From assembly GCA_046262995.1 (NCBI GenBank), contig JBHELQ010000068.1, positions 1 to 7,040 on the forward strand: a DNA stretch of 7,040 bases, read 5' to 3'. The stretch is from JBHELQ01 sp046262995. Its GTDB lineage: Bacteria > Actinomycetota > Thermoleophilia > Solirubrobacterales > Thermoleophilaceae. Shown piece after piece: positions 1-6,344 of this stretch (the stretch's first letter is position 1; each line of letters opens with the position of its first letter). The notes under the pieces were generated by a model. The model ran no database searches. It was not told the origin of the DNA and saw only the letters and a program-made list of their open reading frames with translations. The position numbers were made by a program, and so were the translations under genes.

Positions 1-1
1 C

Positions 2-361
2 AGCGTGGCGGACAACGTCCGCCTCGGGCCGCGCCTGGCGGGCCGGGAGGTCGAGCCGCTGCGGCCGCTCGAGCTCGCGGGACTGGCCGGCGACTACGCC
101 GAACGCGACGCGTCGCGGCTGTCGGTGGGCGAGCAGCAGCGCGTGATGCTCGCTCGCGCGCTCGCCCTGGAGCCCGAGGTGCTGCTCCTCGACGAGCCCA
201 CCGCGGCGCTGGACGAGACCACCCGCGACGGCGTGGAGCGGACCCTGCTCGAGCTCGCGCGCACGACCGGGGTCTCGCTCGTCGTCGTCACCCACGACCG
301 CGCCCAGGCGGCGCGCCTCGCGGACCGAGTCGTGGAGCTGCGCCAAGGGCGAATCGCGTGA
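2..361 (+). CDS. fetA: ABC transporter ATP-binding protein, FetA/YbbL-like (5' end outside window)
   Basis: This is the C-terminal 119 residues of an ABC ATPase that would energise the permease encoded next to it. Visible in order are the ABC signature LSVGEQQR (visible residues 40-47), Walker B with catalytic Glu and D-loop (VLLLDEPTAALD, 60-71) and the switch histidine in VVTHDR (95-100). The Walker A and Q-loop halves lie before base 1. The frame is open to the left edge and the first visible residues (SVADNV) are a mid-domain segment, so the GTG at base 5 is almost certainly not the true start. The stop TGA overlaps the GTG of the permease gene by four bases, so translation is probably coupled. 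The FetA assignment (E. coli YbbL, partner in iron export and oxidative-stress resistance) rests mainly on the FetB-family neighbour; the ATPase fragment alone would only be called a generic ABC ATPase. Confidence 0.9.
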   Translation, partial: SVADNVRLGPRLAGREVEPLRPLELAGLAGDYAERDASRLSVGEQQRVMLARALALEPEVLLLDEPTAALDETTRDGVERTLLELARTTGVSLVVVTHDRAQAARLADRVVELRQGRIA

Positions 362-1134
362 GCTCGACCGTGCACATCTCGGTGGGCGAGGTGGCCGCCA
401 CGCTCGTGCTGGTGGCGATCGCGGCCGCCGTCTCGCTGTGGCGCCGAGCCGAGCTCGAGGCCGACCTTGGGCTGGCCGTACTGCGCTCGTTCCTGCAGCT
501 GACAGCGGTCGGCTACGTGATCCAGGCGATCTTCGACTCGGACAGCCTCTGGCTCGTGGCGGCGCTGCTGGGGGTGATGGTCGCATTCGGAACGGTGACC
601 GCCAACCGCCGCGCCAGGGGCGTCCCGGGAGCGCTGGTCCCGATAGCGCTCGCGCTCACGGCAGCGGCGGTCGTCACGCTCGGGCTGGTGCTGGCGCTCG
701 GCGTCTTCGGCGCGAAGCCGCGTTTCCTGGTTCCGGTCGGCGGGATGGTGATAGGGAACTCGATGACCTCGGCGGCGGTGGCGCTCAACCGGCTCGCGGA
801 CGAGGTCACCGGGCAGGCGCGGCTGATCGAGGCGACGCTGGCGCTGGGCGCCACTGCTCGCCAGGCCTCGGCCGGACTTGTCACGCGCAGCCTGCGCTCC
901 GGGCTGATCCCCCTGATCGACTCGACCAAGACGACCGGGATCGTGTTCTTCCCGGGAACGATGGTCGGAATGCTGGTGGCGGGGGCCGCTCCCGTCGATG
1001 CCGTGCGCCTGCAGCTCGTCCTGCTCTGGTCGCTGCTCGGAAGCGTGGCGCTTGCGGCCCTGGTCGCCGTCTCGCTCGGTTACCGCGGCTTCTTCACGCC
1101 GGCGCACCAGCTCCGGGAGCCGCCCCCGCCATAG
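358..1134 (+). CDS. fetB: ABC transporter permease, FetB/YbbM (UPF0014) family
   Basis: A 258-residue polytopic inner-membrane protein, normal length for the FetB family, which in E. coli pairs with FetA to export iron. Hydrophobic segments lie at about 10-27, 40-60, 63-80, 92-115, 123-142, 193-212 and 216-241. The family's conserved blocks are present: GGMVIGNSM (128-136), EATLALGAT (158-166, probably the coupling region facing the ATPase) and PLIDSTKTTGIVFFPG (185-200). The GTG start at 358 is chosen because it overlaps the ATPase stop (GTGA) and is followed at once by the first membrane segment; no strong ribosome binding site is evident, which fits translational coupling. The protein ends in a short proline run (EPPPP). 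Substrate is inferred from the family: iron export is shown in E. coli, but other metals cannot be excluded here. Confidence 0.92.
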   Translation: MSSTVHISVGEVAATLVLVAIAAAVSLWRRAELEADLGLAVLRSFLQLTAVGYVIQAIFDSDSLWLVAALLGVMVAFGTVTANRRARGVPGALVPIALALTAAAVVTLGLVLALGVFGAKPRFLVPVGGMVIGNSMTSAAVALNRLADEVTGQARLIEATLALGATARQASAGLVTRSLRSGLIPLIDSTKTTGIVFFPGTMVGMLVAGAAPVDAVRLQLVLLWSLLGSVALAALVAVSLGYRGFFTPAHQLREPPPP

Positions 1135-1146
1135 CGGGGCCTCGTG

Positions 1147-1152
1147 TACCGT
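1147..1152 (+). promoter_or_regulatory. Candidate -10 element (TACCGT) of a leaderless promoter
   Basis: TACCGT fits the TANNNT pattern of bacterial -10 elements and ends exactly six bases before the ATG at 1159. With a normal -10 to start distance, transcription would begin at the A of that ATG, giving a leaderless mRNA. No convincing Shine-Dalgarno sequence precedes the ATG and no clear -35 is visible in the GC-rich sequence before it. The hexamer overlaps the codons just after an alternative in-frame GTG at 1144, which argues against that GTG as the start. This is an inference from position and pattern only. Confidence 0.4.
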
Positions 1153-1158
1153 CGAGCG

Positions 1159-1824
1159 ATGGCAGAGCTGTCGCCTTCTTCGCTGATCCCCAAGCCGCGC
1201 CTGCGGGGCGTGTCCCATCAGTGGGCGTTCTTCGTCTCGCTGGTGACCGGGCTGGCGCTGGTGCTGGCCGCCCCCGACGGCCGGCCCCGGCTGGCGGCGC
1301 TCATTTACGCGATCGCCGTTCCCTCGCTGTTCGGCACGAGCGCCCTCTACCACCGCGTGACCTGGGCGTCGGAGACCGCCAGGCGCTGGATGCGGCGCCT
1401 CGACCACTCGATGATCTTCCTGCTGATCGCCGGGACCTATACGCCGTTCGCCCTGCTCGTGCTCGACGGAGTGATGGGGACGGCCATCCTTGTCGCGGTC
1501 TGGGCCGGCGCCGCCGGCGGCGTAGTGCTGAAGCTCGTCTGGATAGACGCGCCGAAGCCGATAGTCGCGGCGATCTACGTGGTCCTGGGCTGGGTGGCGG
1601 TGGCCGTCTTCCCGGACCTGCTTCGTGAGCTCGGGGTGACCGGCGCGGCGCTGGTGGCCGCTGGCGGCGTGCTGTACACAGCCGGCGCTGTCGTATACGC
1701 GCTGCGGCGGCCGGACCCGATCCCGGCGGTGTTCGGCTACCACGAGGTCTTCCACGCGCTGGTGATCGTCGCGGCCGCGCTGCAGTACGCGGTGGTGGCC
1801 TTTTACGTGGTTCCGCGGGGCTAG
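1159..1824 (+). CDS. PAQR / haemolysin III family membrane protein (TrhA-like)
   Basis: A 221-residue seven-helix membrane protein of the PAQR family, which includes bacterial haemolysin III/TrhA and eukaryotic adiponectin and progestin receptors. From the ATG the predicted zinc ligands are all there: S61-x3-H65 (SALYHR), D82 seventeen residues later (RRLDHSMIFLLIAGTYTPF) and H195/H199 in GYHEVFH. This is the same spacing as the zinc site of adiponectin receptors. RGVSHQWAFF (16-25) is the family's N-terminal signature. Bacterial members are linked to membrane lipid homeostasis; the name haemolysin is historical and does not show a toxin role. The ATG is preferred over the in-frame GTG at 1144 because of the TANNNT hexamer just upstream and because homologues start shortly before the RG-SH motif. 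It lies 24 bases after fetB and ends 19 bases from the convergent DUF2182 gene. Confidence 0.9.
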   Translation: MAELSPSSLIPKPRLRGVSHQWAFFVSLVTGLALVLAAPDGRPRLAALIYAIAVPSLFGTSALYHRVTWASETARRWMRRLDHSMIFLLIAGTYTPFALLVLDGVMGTAILVAVWAGAAGGVVLKLVWIDAPKPIVAAIYVVLGWVAVAVFPDLLRELGVTGAALVAAGGVLYTAGAVVYALRRPDPIPAVFGYHEVFHALVIVAAALQYAVVAFYVVPRG

Positions 1825-1843
1825 CGCGGGTCGGACGCGGCAG

Positions 1844-2743
1844 TCACGGTTTCATCTTGTCCGGCATCGCGTCCTTGCCCTGCTTCCCCTCCCGCATCCC
1901 GCCTTCCTTCTTCATGCCGCCGCCCTCCATCCGCCTCATGGATTGATGCGCCTGCGCCGAGTCCGGCAGCACGAGTCCCGGCACCCGCTCCGGCACGAGC
2001 GCCACCGAGACCCCCAGGACGACCAGCAGCGCGGCGATGCTCAGCGAGGTGCTCCGCGACCACGGCAGCAGCTTCTCCGCGGCGATCAAGGCGGCGACGA
2101 ATGCCATCCAGGGGATGCTCATGACGCCCAGCGCGAACAGGGCCGCCATCAGCGCCCAGCAGCAGCCGACGCACCAGGCGCCGTGCTCGATCCCCAGGCG
2201 GAAAGCGCCCAGCGGGCCGTCGCGCCAGGCGCCGAACAGAAAGTCGAGAGGCGACCTGCACCTGCGCAGGCAGGCGTGCTTCAGCGGAGTGAGCTCGTAG
2301 ATCGCGGCCAGCAGGATCACGCCGCCCGCGAGATAGGGCCCGCCGCGGTCCCACGCGAGCACGTCGATCGACAGTCCGTCCGCGGCTCCGTAGAGGGCCC
2401 AGCCAAACAGGCCGAAGCCCGCCCAGGAGGCGAAATACCCGCCCACGAACAGCCCGGTCCCGGCTCTCGGCGCCGACTTGCCGAGCTCTCTGCGCCTGAC
2501 ACGGAGCCTGTCGTACATGAGCACCATCGGCGCGGCGGACGGGAACATCATCGCGGCCATCATCACGACCCAGGTCGTGAGGAAGAAGCCGAGCGTTCCG
2601 GGATCGGTGCCCGGCCCGGCGTCCATCCCACCCATTCGGTCGCCGGTCACGAGCCACCCGACCCCCGCCAGCCCCAGCAAGGCGAGCACCAGGGGCGCCG
2701 ACGTTCGAGCTACGGGGACGCCCGCCAGACGGAAGCTGCTCAT
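1844..2743 (-). CDS. DUF2182 domain membrane protein, putative metal-binding, with Met/Lys-rich tail
   Basis: A 299-residue polytopic membrane protein of the DUF2182 family (described as predicted metal-binding integral membrane proteins; function unproven). Conserved blocks are WVVMMAAMMFPS (58-69), YELTPLKHACLRRCRSP (149-165, with C158 and C162) and GAWCVGCCWALM (188-199, with C191, C194 and C195). Hydrophobic segments lie near 16-33, 51-76, 97-120, 135-150, 190-215, 212-224 and 232-250. After the last helix comes a hydrophilic tail (about 265-299) with six methionines (269, 272, 277, 283, 293, 297) spaced among Lys, Gly and Glu, a composition seen in metal-binding tails. The ATG start lies 18 bases after the stop of the upstream DUF1326 gene, so the two are co-transcribed. 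Cysteines and methionines in or next to the membrane make a copper or other soft-metal role plausible, but this is inference. Confidence 0.85.
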   Translation of the reverse strand: MSSFRLAGVPVARTSAPLVLALLGLAGVGWLVTGDRMGGMDAGPGTDPGTLGFFLTTWVVMMAAMMFPSAAPMVLMYDRLRVRRRELGKSAPRAGTGLFVGGYFASWAGFGLFGWALYGAADGLSIDVLAWDRGGPYLAGGVILLAAIYELTPLKHACLRRCRSPLDFLFGAWRDGPLGAFRLGIEHGAWCVGCCWALMAALFALGVMSIPWMAFVAALIAAEKLLPWSRSTSLSIAALLVVLGVSVALVPERVPGLVLPDSAQAHQSMRRMEGGGMKKEGGMREGKQGKDAMPDKMKP

Positions 2744-2761
2744 GCGGCCCGCGGGTGCCGT

Positions 2762-3376
2762 CTAGCCGCGCCCCTTGGGCGCTTCCTCGGGCATCTCGCT
2801 CGCAAACTCGAAGTCGGCGGTCTCGCCATAGACGCCGTCGAAGTCGAGCCCGAACCAGCTCGACTTGCCGGGCGCGTGTCCCACGCGGAACTCGGGGGCG
2901 AAGCCGAACATGGCGTTCTTGACCGTGGTGTGGCCCCCGGCCGGACCGTCGAGTGGCTCGAAGGTCATGCTGGCGTCTCCCACGGAGGCGCTCGGTGTGT
3001 CCCCGTCGGAGAACGAGACGGCGGCTCGCTCCATTCCCAGCCACTCGCCGAACAGCGGCGCGAACTCGCCGAACGGACCGCCCTCCTCGCCGTGCAGGAT
3101 CCGCTCGAGCGCGTTCGCCTGCTCGTCGGACGCGGACTCGTCCACGATGATGCCGAACTTCCAGTTGCCCGCGCTCAGGTTCGAGGGAAACAGGTTGGTG
3201 AACGCGAAGGCGATCCCCGAGAGGTCGGTGTCGTCGAGGCTTCCCTCCCGGATCTGGAAGACCCCCAGCCCCCGGCAGGTCCCGTCGGGTCCGGTCGGCG
3301 GGCCGTCGACGGGACACGGGCAGATCAGCTGGCAGGAGCAGTTCGCGACGTAGGTTCCGGACATTTGCCAGGCCAT
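2762..3376 (-). CDS. DUF1326 domain-containing protein
   Basis: A 204-residue protein, usual length for DUF1326, whose biochemical function is unknown. It has no signal peptide or membrane segment. The family signature is N-terminal: WQMSGTYVANCSCQLICPCP (3-22), giving cysteines 13, 15, 19 and 21, with a fifth at 34 (DGTCRG); the clustered CxC and CPC pairs suggest a metal or redox site. Further conserved stretches are NWKFGIIVDE (71-80), an acidic region about 84-112 containing EERILHGEEGGPFGEFAPLF-type sequence, and a C-terminal beta-rich part (WFGLDFDGVYGETADFEF, 174-191). The ATG has a purine-rich ribosome binding site six bases upstream and a candidate promoter in the gap behind it. It is the first gene of a pair with the DUF2182 membrane protein 18 bases downstream; this pairing recurs in other bacteria and points to a joint function. 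Confidence 0.87.
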   Translation of the reverse strand: MAWQMSGTYVANCSCQLICPCPVDGPPTGPDGTCRGLGVFQIREGSLDDTDLSGIAFAFTNLFPSNLSAGNWKFGIIVDESASDEQANALERILHGEEGGPFGEFAPLFGEWLGMERAAVSFSDGDTPSASVGDASMTFEPLDGPAGGHTTVKNAMFGFAPEFRVGHAPGKSSWFGLDFDGVYGETADFEFASEMPEEAPKGRG

Positions 3377-3382
3377 TTCAAG

Positions 3383-3391
3383 CTCTCTTTC
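3383..3391 (-). promoter_or_regulatory. Ribosome binding site of the DUF1326 gene
   Basis: Read on the - strand the sequence is GAAAGAGAG, ending six bases before the ATG at 3376. It is a purine-rich, non-canonical Shine-Dalgarno-like stretch standing out in a GC-rich surrounding, and it supports the chosen start. Confidence 0.5.
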
Positions 3392-3396
3392 TTCGG

Positions 3397-3408
3397 GGAT
3401 CGCGATCC
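3397..3408. repeat. 12-base perfect palindrome in the DUF1326 leader
   Basis: GGATCGCGATCC is its own reverse complement. It lies between the candidate promoter and the ribosome binding site of the DUF1326 gene, about 20 bases before the start codon. It could be an operator or a small hairpin in the leader. A perfect 12-base palindrome is expected roughly once or twice by chance in 7 kb, so function is uncertain. Confidence 0.3.
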
Positions 3409-3445
3409 AGGCGTCGCCACGAGGCGCGTCCGCCCGACCGCGTCA

Positions 3446-3475
3446 ACCGTATCCCGCCGCGATGGTCCGGATCAA
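3446..3475 (-). promoter_or_regulatory. Candidate promoter for the DUF1326-DUF2182 pair
   Basis: On the - strand TTGATC (3475-3470) and TACGGT (3451-3446) are separated by 18 bases, a plausible -35/-10 arrangement for a primary sigma factor. Transcription would start near 3439, giving a leader of about 62 bases that includes the palindrome at 3397-3408. The rest of the 114-base gap (3377-3490) shows no hairpin with a T-run on the - strand, so read-through from the sugar operon upstream is also possible. Confidence 0.4.
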
Positions 3476-3490
3476 GGCCGGCGACGAGCC

Positions 3491-5521
3491 TTAGCGCTCC
3501 CGCGCCACGGCCTGGCCCGGAACGAGCAGCCCGGGGCGCTCCATGGCCTCGCGCCAGAGCGCCCGTGCGGCCTCGCGGCTCTCCCCCGAGCGAAGTCGCT
3601 CCGCGACCCACGCGGCGGCGCCCGTGGCCTCGTCCCCGAGGATCGGCACGATGCCGCGGCGGCGCTCTTCGCCGAGCTCCTCCCCCGGGCCGGTGATCAC
3701 CTCGCGCATCGTCTCACCGCGCCGGATCCCGGTGACCTCGATGTGAGGGTCGCCCTCGCGCCCCGCGTGGCGCCAGATCCGCTCGGCCAGCTCGCCCACC
3801 GTTAGCTCGGGCGGGTCCGCGACCGACGCCAGGAGGACCCCCTCCGACGCGAGCAGCGCGCCGTGCGCCGCCAGGGTCGCCGCCTGGGCCATGGTGATCC
3901 AGTACCTGAGCATCCCCGTGTCCGTGACGGTGAGCGGCACGCCGGCCCGCGTCTGGCGCAGGAAGAGCTCGGAGGCGCTCCCCGCGGTACCCAGCACGTT
4001 CACGAAGCGCACGGCGATTCGCCTCGCGCCGAGAGACTTGGCGGAGAACGCCGTGAGCTGCTCCATGAAGCGCTTGGTGCGGCCATAGAAGCTGGCCGCC
4101 AGGGCGGCCTTGTCGGTGGAGGCGACGACCACGGTGTCGACGCCCGCCCCCTCCGAGGCGCGCAGCAGGTTCCAGCTGCCTTGGAGGTTCGTGTCGAGGA
4201 ACTCTTCGGGGTACATCTCGGCCCAGTCCACGTGCTTGTAGGCGGCGAAGTGGAAGACGAGCTGCGGCCGGACCCGCGCGAGCTCCGCCTCGAGCCGACC
4301 CTGGTCGCGGATGTCGCACAGCACGTGGTCCAGGCTCTCGAGCGCGTCGGGTTGCCGCGCGCGCCTGTCCGCGGTGAGAGAGGCCTCGTGGCTGTCGAGC
4401 AGCGTGATCCGCTCGGGCCGAAATCCCAGCAGGAGCGTGGCAAGCGCGCCGGCGATCGATCCGCCGCCGCCCGTCATCAGCACCCGCCTGCCGCCCACGA
4501 GCTCCTGAAGCGCGAGCACGTCGGGAACCGGGTCCGAGCGCTCGAGCACCGGCTGCCAGTCGAACGGCTCGTGTTGCAACCGTCGCTTCGGCCGCGGGAG
4601 CGGTCCCGAGCCGGGCGAGCCCAGCGCGGCGCGGACGGCCGCATAGCCTGCCTTCATGTCGCCGGAGCGAGCGGGGTCGGGCTCGTTGATCTCGGCGACC
4701 AGGAACGGCACGAGCTCCCCGAGGCGGCGGACGACCGGGTCGAGCTCGAGTTCGCCCACCCCGTAGGGCAGCCCCTCGCCGAGCACACCGTGGGCGTCGG
4801 AGACGTGTGCCACCTCCGCGGCCGGGCCGAGCTCCTCCACGTAGCGCGGCAGGTCCAGCTCCTCGTCGGAGGAGACGCCGAACAGGCCGGGATAGGCGGC
4901 CGCGAAGGACCGGAAGAGCGCGGCGTGCGAGGTGTCGAGCGTGAAGCCGAGCTCCGGCACGCGCGCGCGCCACTCCTGCAGGTCGCGCCAGTGGCCGCCG
5001 ATCGGAGACAGATAGACGCCGCCGGTTCGCATGCGCAGGACCGGCGGCACGTTCTCGATCAGCGGGCGAACGCCGCGCGTCGCGCAGGCACCGGCGTAGA
5101 AGCGCAGGAAGCGCTCGATCTCCTGCTCGTCCACGTCCGGCCCCGGGGCGGAGCGCGCCCGCTCGAACTCGTCGGGAGCCTGCGGCGCGAACAGGTGGAG
5201 CGTCAGCACTGGCGAGCCGATCGCCCGGGCGAAGTCCGCGCTGCGCTCGATTCCCGAGCGCGCATCGTCGTCCAGCCGGTCGACGCGCACGAAGGCGCCG
5301 CTCGGCCAGGCGACCGGCGCCTCGGCCGTCAGGCGCAGCCCGTTGCCGGCCGTCGTCTGCACAGCCTCGGCGGCACGCAACAGGGCGGCTTCGCTCTCGA
5401 CGTGGGCCGGCGCCAGGCAGAGCTCCAGACCCTCCCAGGGACCTCCCTCCAGCCGGTCGGCTATCTGGTCAGGCTCCGGAGCGGCCTTGAGCAGCGTGAT
5501 GGCTTTGGAGCCAGTCGACAT
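3491..5521 (-). CDS. Bifunctional fusion: xylose-isomerase-like TIM barrel + CapD/PseB-type NDP-sugar 4,6-dehydratase
   Basis: A single 676-residue frame holding two enzyme domains. Residues about 1-300 form a sugar isomerase/AP-endonuclease-2-like TIM barrel: LIENVPP (E156), TLDTSHA (D196, H199), HVSDAHG (H239, D242, H244) and VAEINEPD (E277) supply the usual divalent-metal ligands. A linker rich in Pro and Arg (about 301-340) follows. Residues about 345-676 match the Polysacc_synt_2/CapD family of sugar-nucleotide dehydratases: Rossmann loop MTGGGGSIAG (349-358), LLDSHE (374-379), DIRD (403-406), HFAAYKH (424-430), the catalytic STDK (468-471), YGRTK (Y479, K483), RFVNVLG (505-511), LRYWIT (538-543) and IRRGETMRE (599-607). 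The third glycine of the Rossmann motif is alanine (A357). No membrane segments are seen, unlike full-length FlaA1/WbpM. ATG 5521 is the only good start, and it overlaps the preceding gene by 53 bases. Likely role: making an unusual NDP-sugar; substrate unknown. Confidence 0.85.
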   Translation of the reverse strand: MSTGSKAITLLKAAPEPDQIADRLEGGPWEGLELCLAPAHVESEAALLRAAEAVQTTAGNGLRLTAEAPVAWPSGAFVRVDRLDDDARSGIERSADFARAIGSPVLTLHLFAPQAPDEFERARSAPGPDVDEQEIERFLRFYAGACATRGVRPLIENVPPVLRMRTGGVYLSPIGGHWRDLQEWRARVPELGFTLDTSHAALFRSFAAAYPGLFGVSSDEELDLPRYVEELGPAAEVAHVSDAHGVLGEGLPYGVGELELDPVVRRLGELVPFLVAEINEPDPARSGDMKAGYAAVRAALGSPGSGPLPRPKRRLQHEPFDWQPVLERSDPVPDVLALQELVGGRRVLMTGGGGSIAGALATLLLGFRPERITLLDSHEASLTADRRARQPDALESLDHVLCDIRDQGRLEAELARVRPQLVFHFAAYKHVDWAEMYPEEFLDTNLQGSWNLLRASEGAGVDTVVVASTDKAALAASFYGRTKRFMEQLTAFSAKSLGARRIAVRFVNVLGTAGSASELFLRQTRAGVPLTVTDTGMLRYWITMAQAATLAAHGALLASEGVLLASVADPPELTVGELAERIWRHAGREGDPHIEVTGIRRGETMREVITGPGEELGEERRRGIVPILGDEATGAAAWVAERLRSGESREAARALWREAMERPGLLVPGQAVARER

Positions 5522-6344
5522 AGAGCTTCACCGCCTCGGCGAGCGGGCGCGTTTCGAAGGCTATTCGGGTACCGGTCTCGTAGCTCTCATTCTCCCCCGG
5601 CGCGAGGTCCCCTCCGGGGGTCTCGATCGGAGACGACGAGCCCGCGGCCTCGCGCACCAGCTCCGCCGCCTCGATCAGCGGCGTAGCCGCGCCGCTGCCC
5701 ATGGTCAGCGTCTGGTCCCAGCGCCCGTCCTGCACGATCGACTCGAGGGCGCCCGCCAGGTCGTCGACGAACACGAAGTCGCGGGTCCTGCCCGGGTCGC
5801 CGAAGATCTCGATCGGCTCTCCCGCGATGGCGCGGGCGGCAAAGGCGGCGATCGCTCCGGTGGCGCCCTCCGCCGCGATCTGCCCCGGGCCGAACACGGA
5901 CGTCAGCCGGACCACGGTGGCCCGCGCCGGGTGCAGCCGGCAGACCTGCTCGCCGAGGCGCTTGGAGATCGCATACGGATCGGGGGGCGGGTCCTGAGCG
6001 GCGCGGACCGTGGAGGGATAGATCAGCCCGCCGCCGTGTTCCGCGCAGGCTTCCAGCAGGTTCAGCGTGGTGCCGGCGTTCTCGCGGACCGCTCGGGCCG
6101 GGTCCGCCCGCGAGCCCGCCGGGTCCGGCACGCCCGCGAAGTGCAGCACCGCGTCGCAGCCGCGGACGAGCTCGCGGAGCTCCGGGTCACCGGCGTCGAT
6201 GCGCAGCGGAGCGACTTCCTCGTCGGTCGAGCGCTCCCTGCCGCCGGGACGGGCGGTGGCCACCACCTCGTGGCCCTCCCCTCGCAGCAGGACGGTCAGG
6301 CGGTAGCCGAGGAAGCCGGTCGCCCCGGTCACGAGCAGCTTCAT
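5469..6344 (-). CDS. NAD(P)-dependent epimerase/dehydratase (extended SDR)
   Basis: A 291-residue extended short-chain dehydrogenase/reductase, of the kind that epimerises, dehydrates or reduces nucleotide sugars in the cytosol. The NAD(P)-binding loop TGATGFLG is at 6-13, an acidic residue pair DAGD at 50-53, the HFAG strand end at 68-71, the catalytic Ser/Thr in YPSTV (109-113) and the active pair Y124-K128 in DPYAISK. The substrate region carries VFGPGQ (150-155) and GDPGRTRDFVFVDDLAGA (182-199), where RDFVFVDDLA is typical of sugar-nucleotide epimerases such as GalE or RmlB relatives. The ATG at 6344 is chosen because it overlaps the upstream stop as ATGA, has GAGG just upstream and begins directly with the Rossmann strand (MKLLVTG); a longer open frame to 6518 only adds a low-complexity Arg/Gly/Pro stretch. 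The last 53 bases also encode the start of the fusion protein. The exact reaction cannot be assigned. Confidence 0.88.
   Translation of the reverse strand: MKLLVTGATGFLGYRLTVLLRGEGHEVVATARPGGRERSTDEEVAPLRIDAGDPELRELVRGCDAVLHFAGVPDPAGSRADPARAVRENAGTTLNLLEACAEHGGGLIYPSTVRAAQDPPPDPYAISKRLGEQVCRLHPARATVVRLTSVFGPGQIAAEGATGAIAAFAARAIAGEPIEIFGDPGRTRDFVFVDDLAGALESIVQDGRWDQTLTMGSGAATPLIEAAELVREAAGSSSPIETPGGDLAPGENESYETGTRIAFETRPLAEAVKLYVDWLQSHHAAQGRSGA

Noticed and set aside
1124..1139. Hairpin CCCCGC-loop-GCGGGG over the fetB stop codon as a terminator
   Set aside because: The six-pair stem is real but short, overlaps coding sequence and has no following T-run; such GC stems are common by chance here.
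94..1755. Long open frame of 553 codons on the - strand opposite fetB and the PAQR gene
   Set aside because: Its translation is Arg/Gln/His/Gly-rich with no domain, and the + strand genes it covers have clear family motifs. It is a by-product of high GC.
1813..1829. Five-pair hairpin at the end of the PAQR gene as a terminator between convergent genes
   Set aside because: Short stem, seven-base loop, no T-run on either strand.
1943..3805. Open frame of 620 codons on the + strand across the DUF2182/DUF1326 genes and their gap
   Set aside because: Low-complexity Arg/Pro/Gly/Ala-rich translation; it runs through three real - strand features and has no recognisable motif.
4600..5521. TIM barrel as a DUF692 multinuclear iron oxidase (peptide-modifying) enzyme
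   Set aside because: The motifs (LIENVPP, LDTSH, HVSDAHG) fit xylose-isomerase-like barrels, and there is no precursor peptide or DUF2063-type partner gene nearby.
3863..5686. Open frame of 607 codons on the + strand opposite the fusion gene
   Set aside because: It mirrors the well-supported fusion protein; composition is typical of antisense reading in GC-rich DNA.
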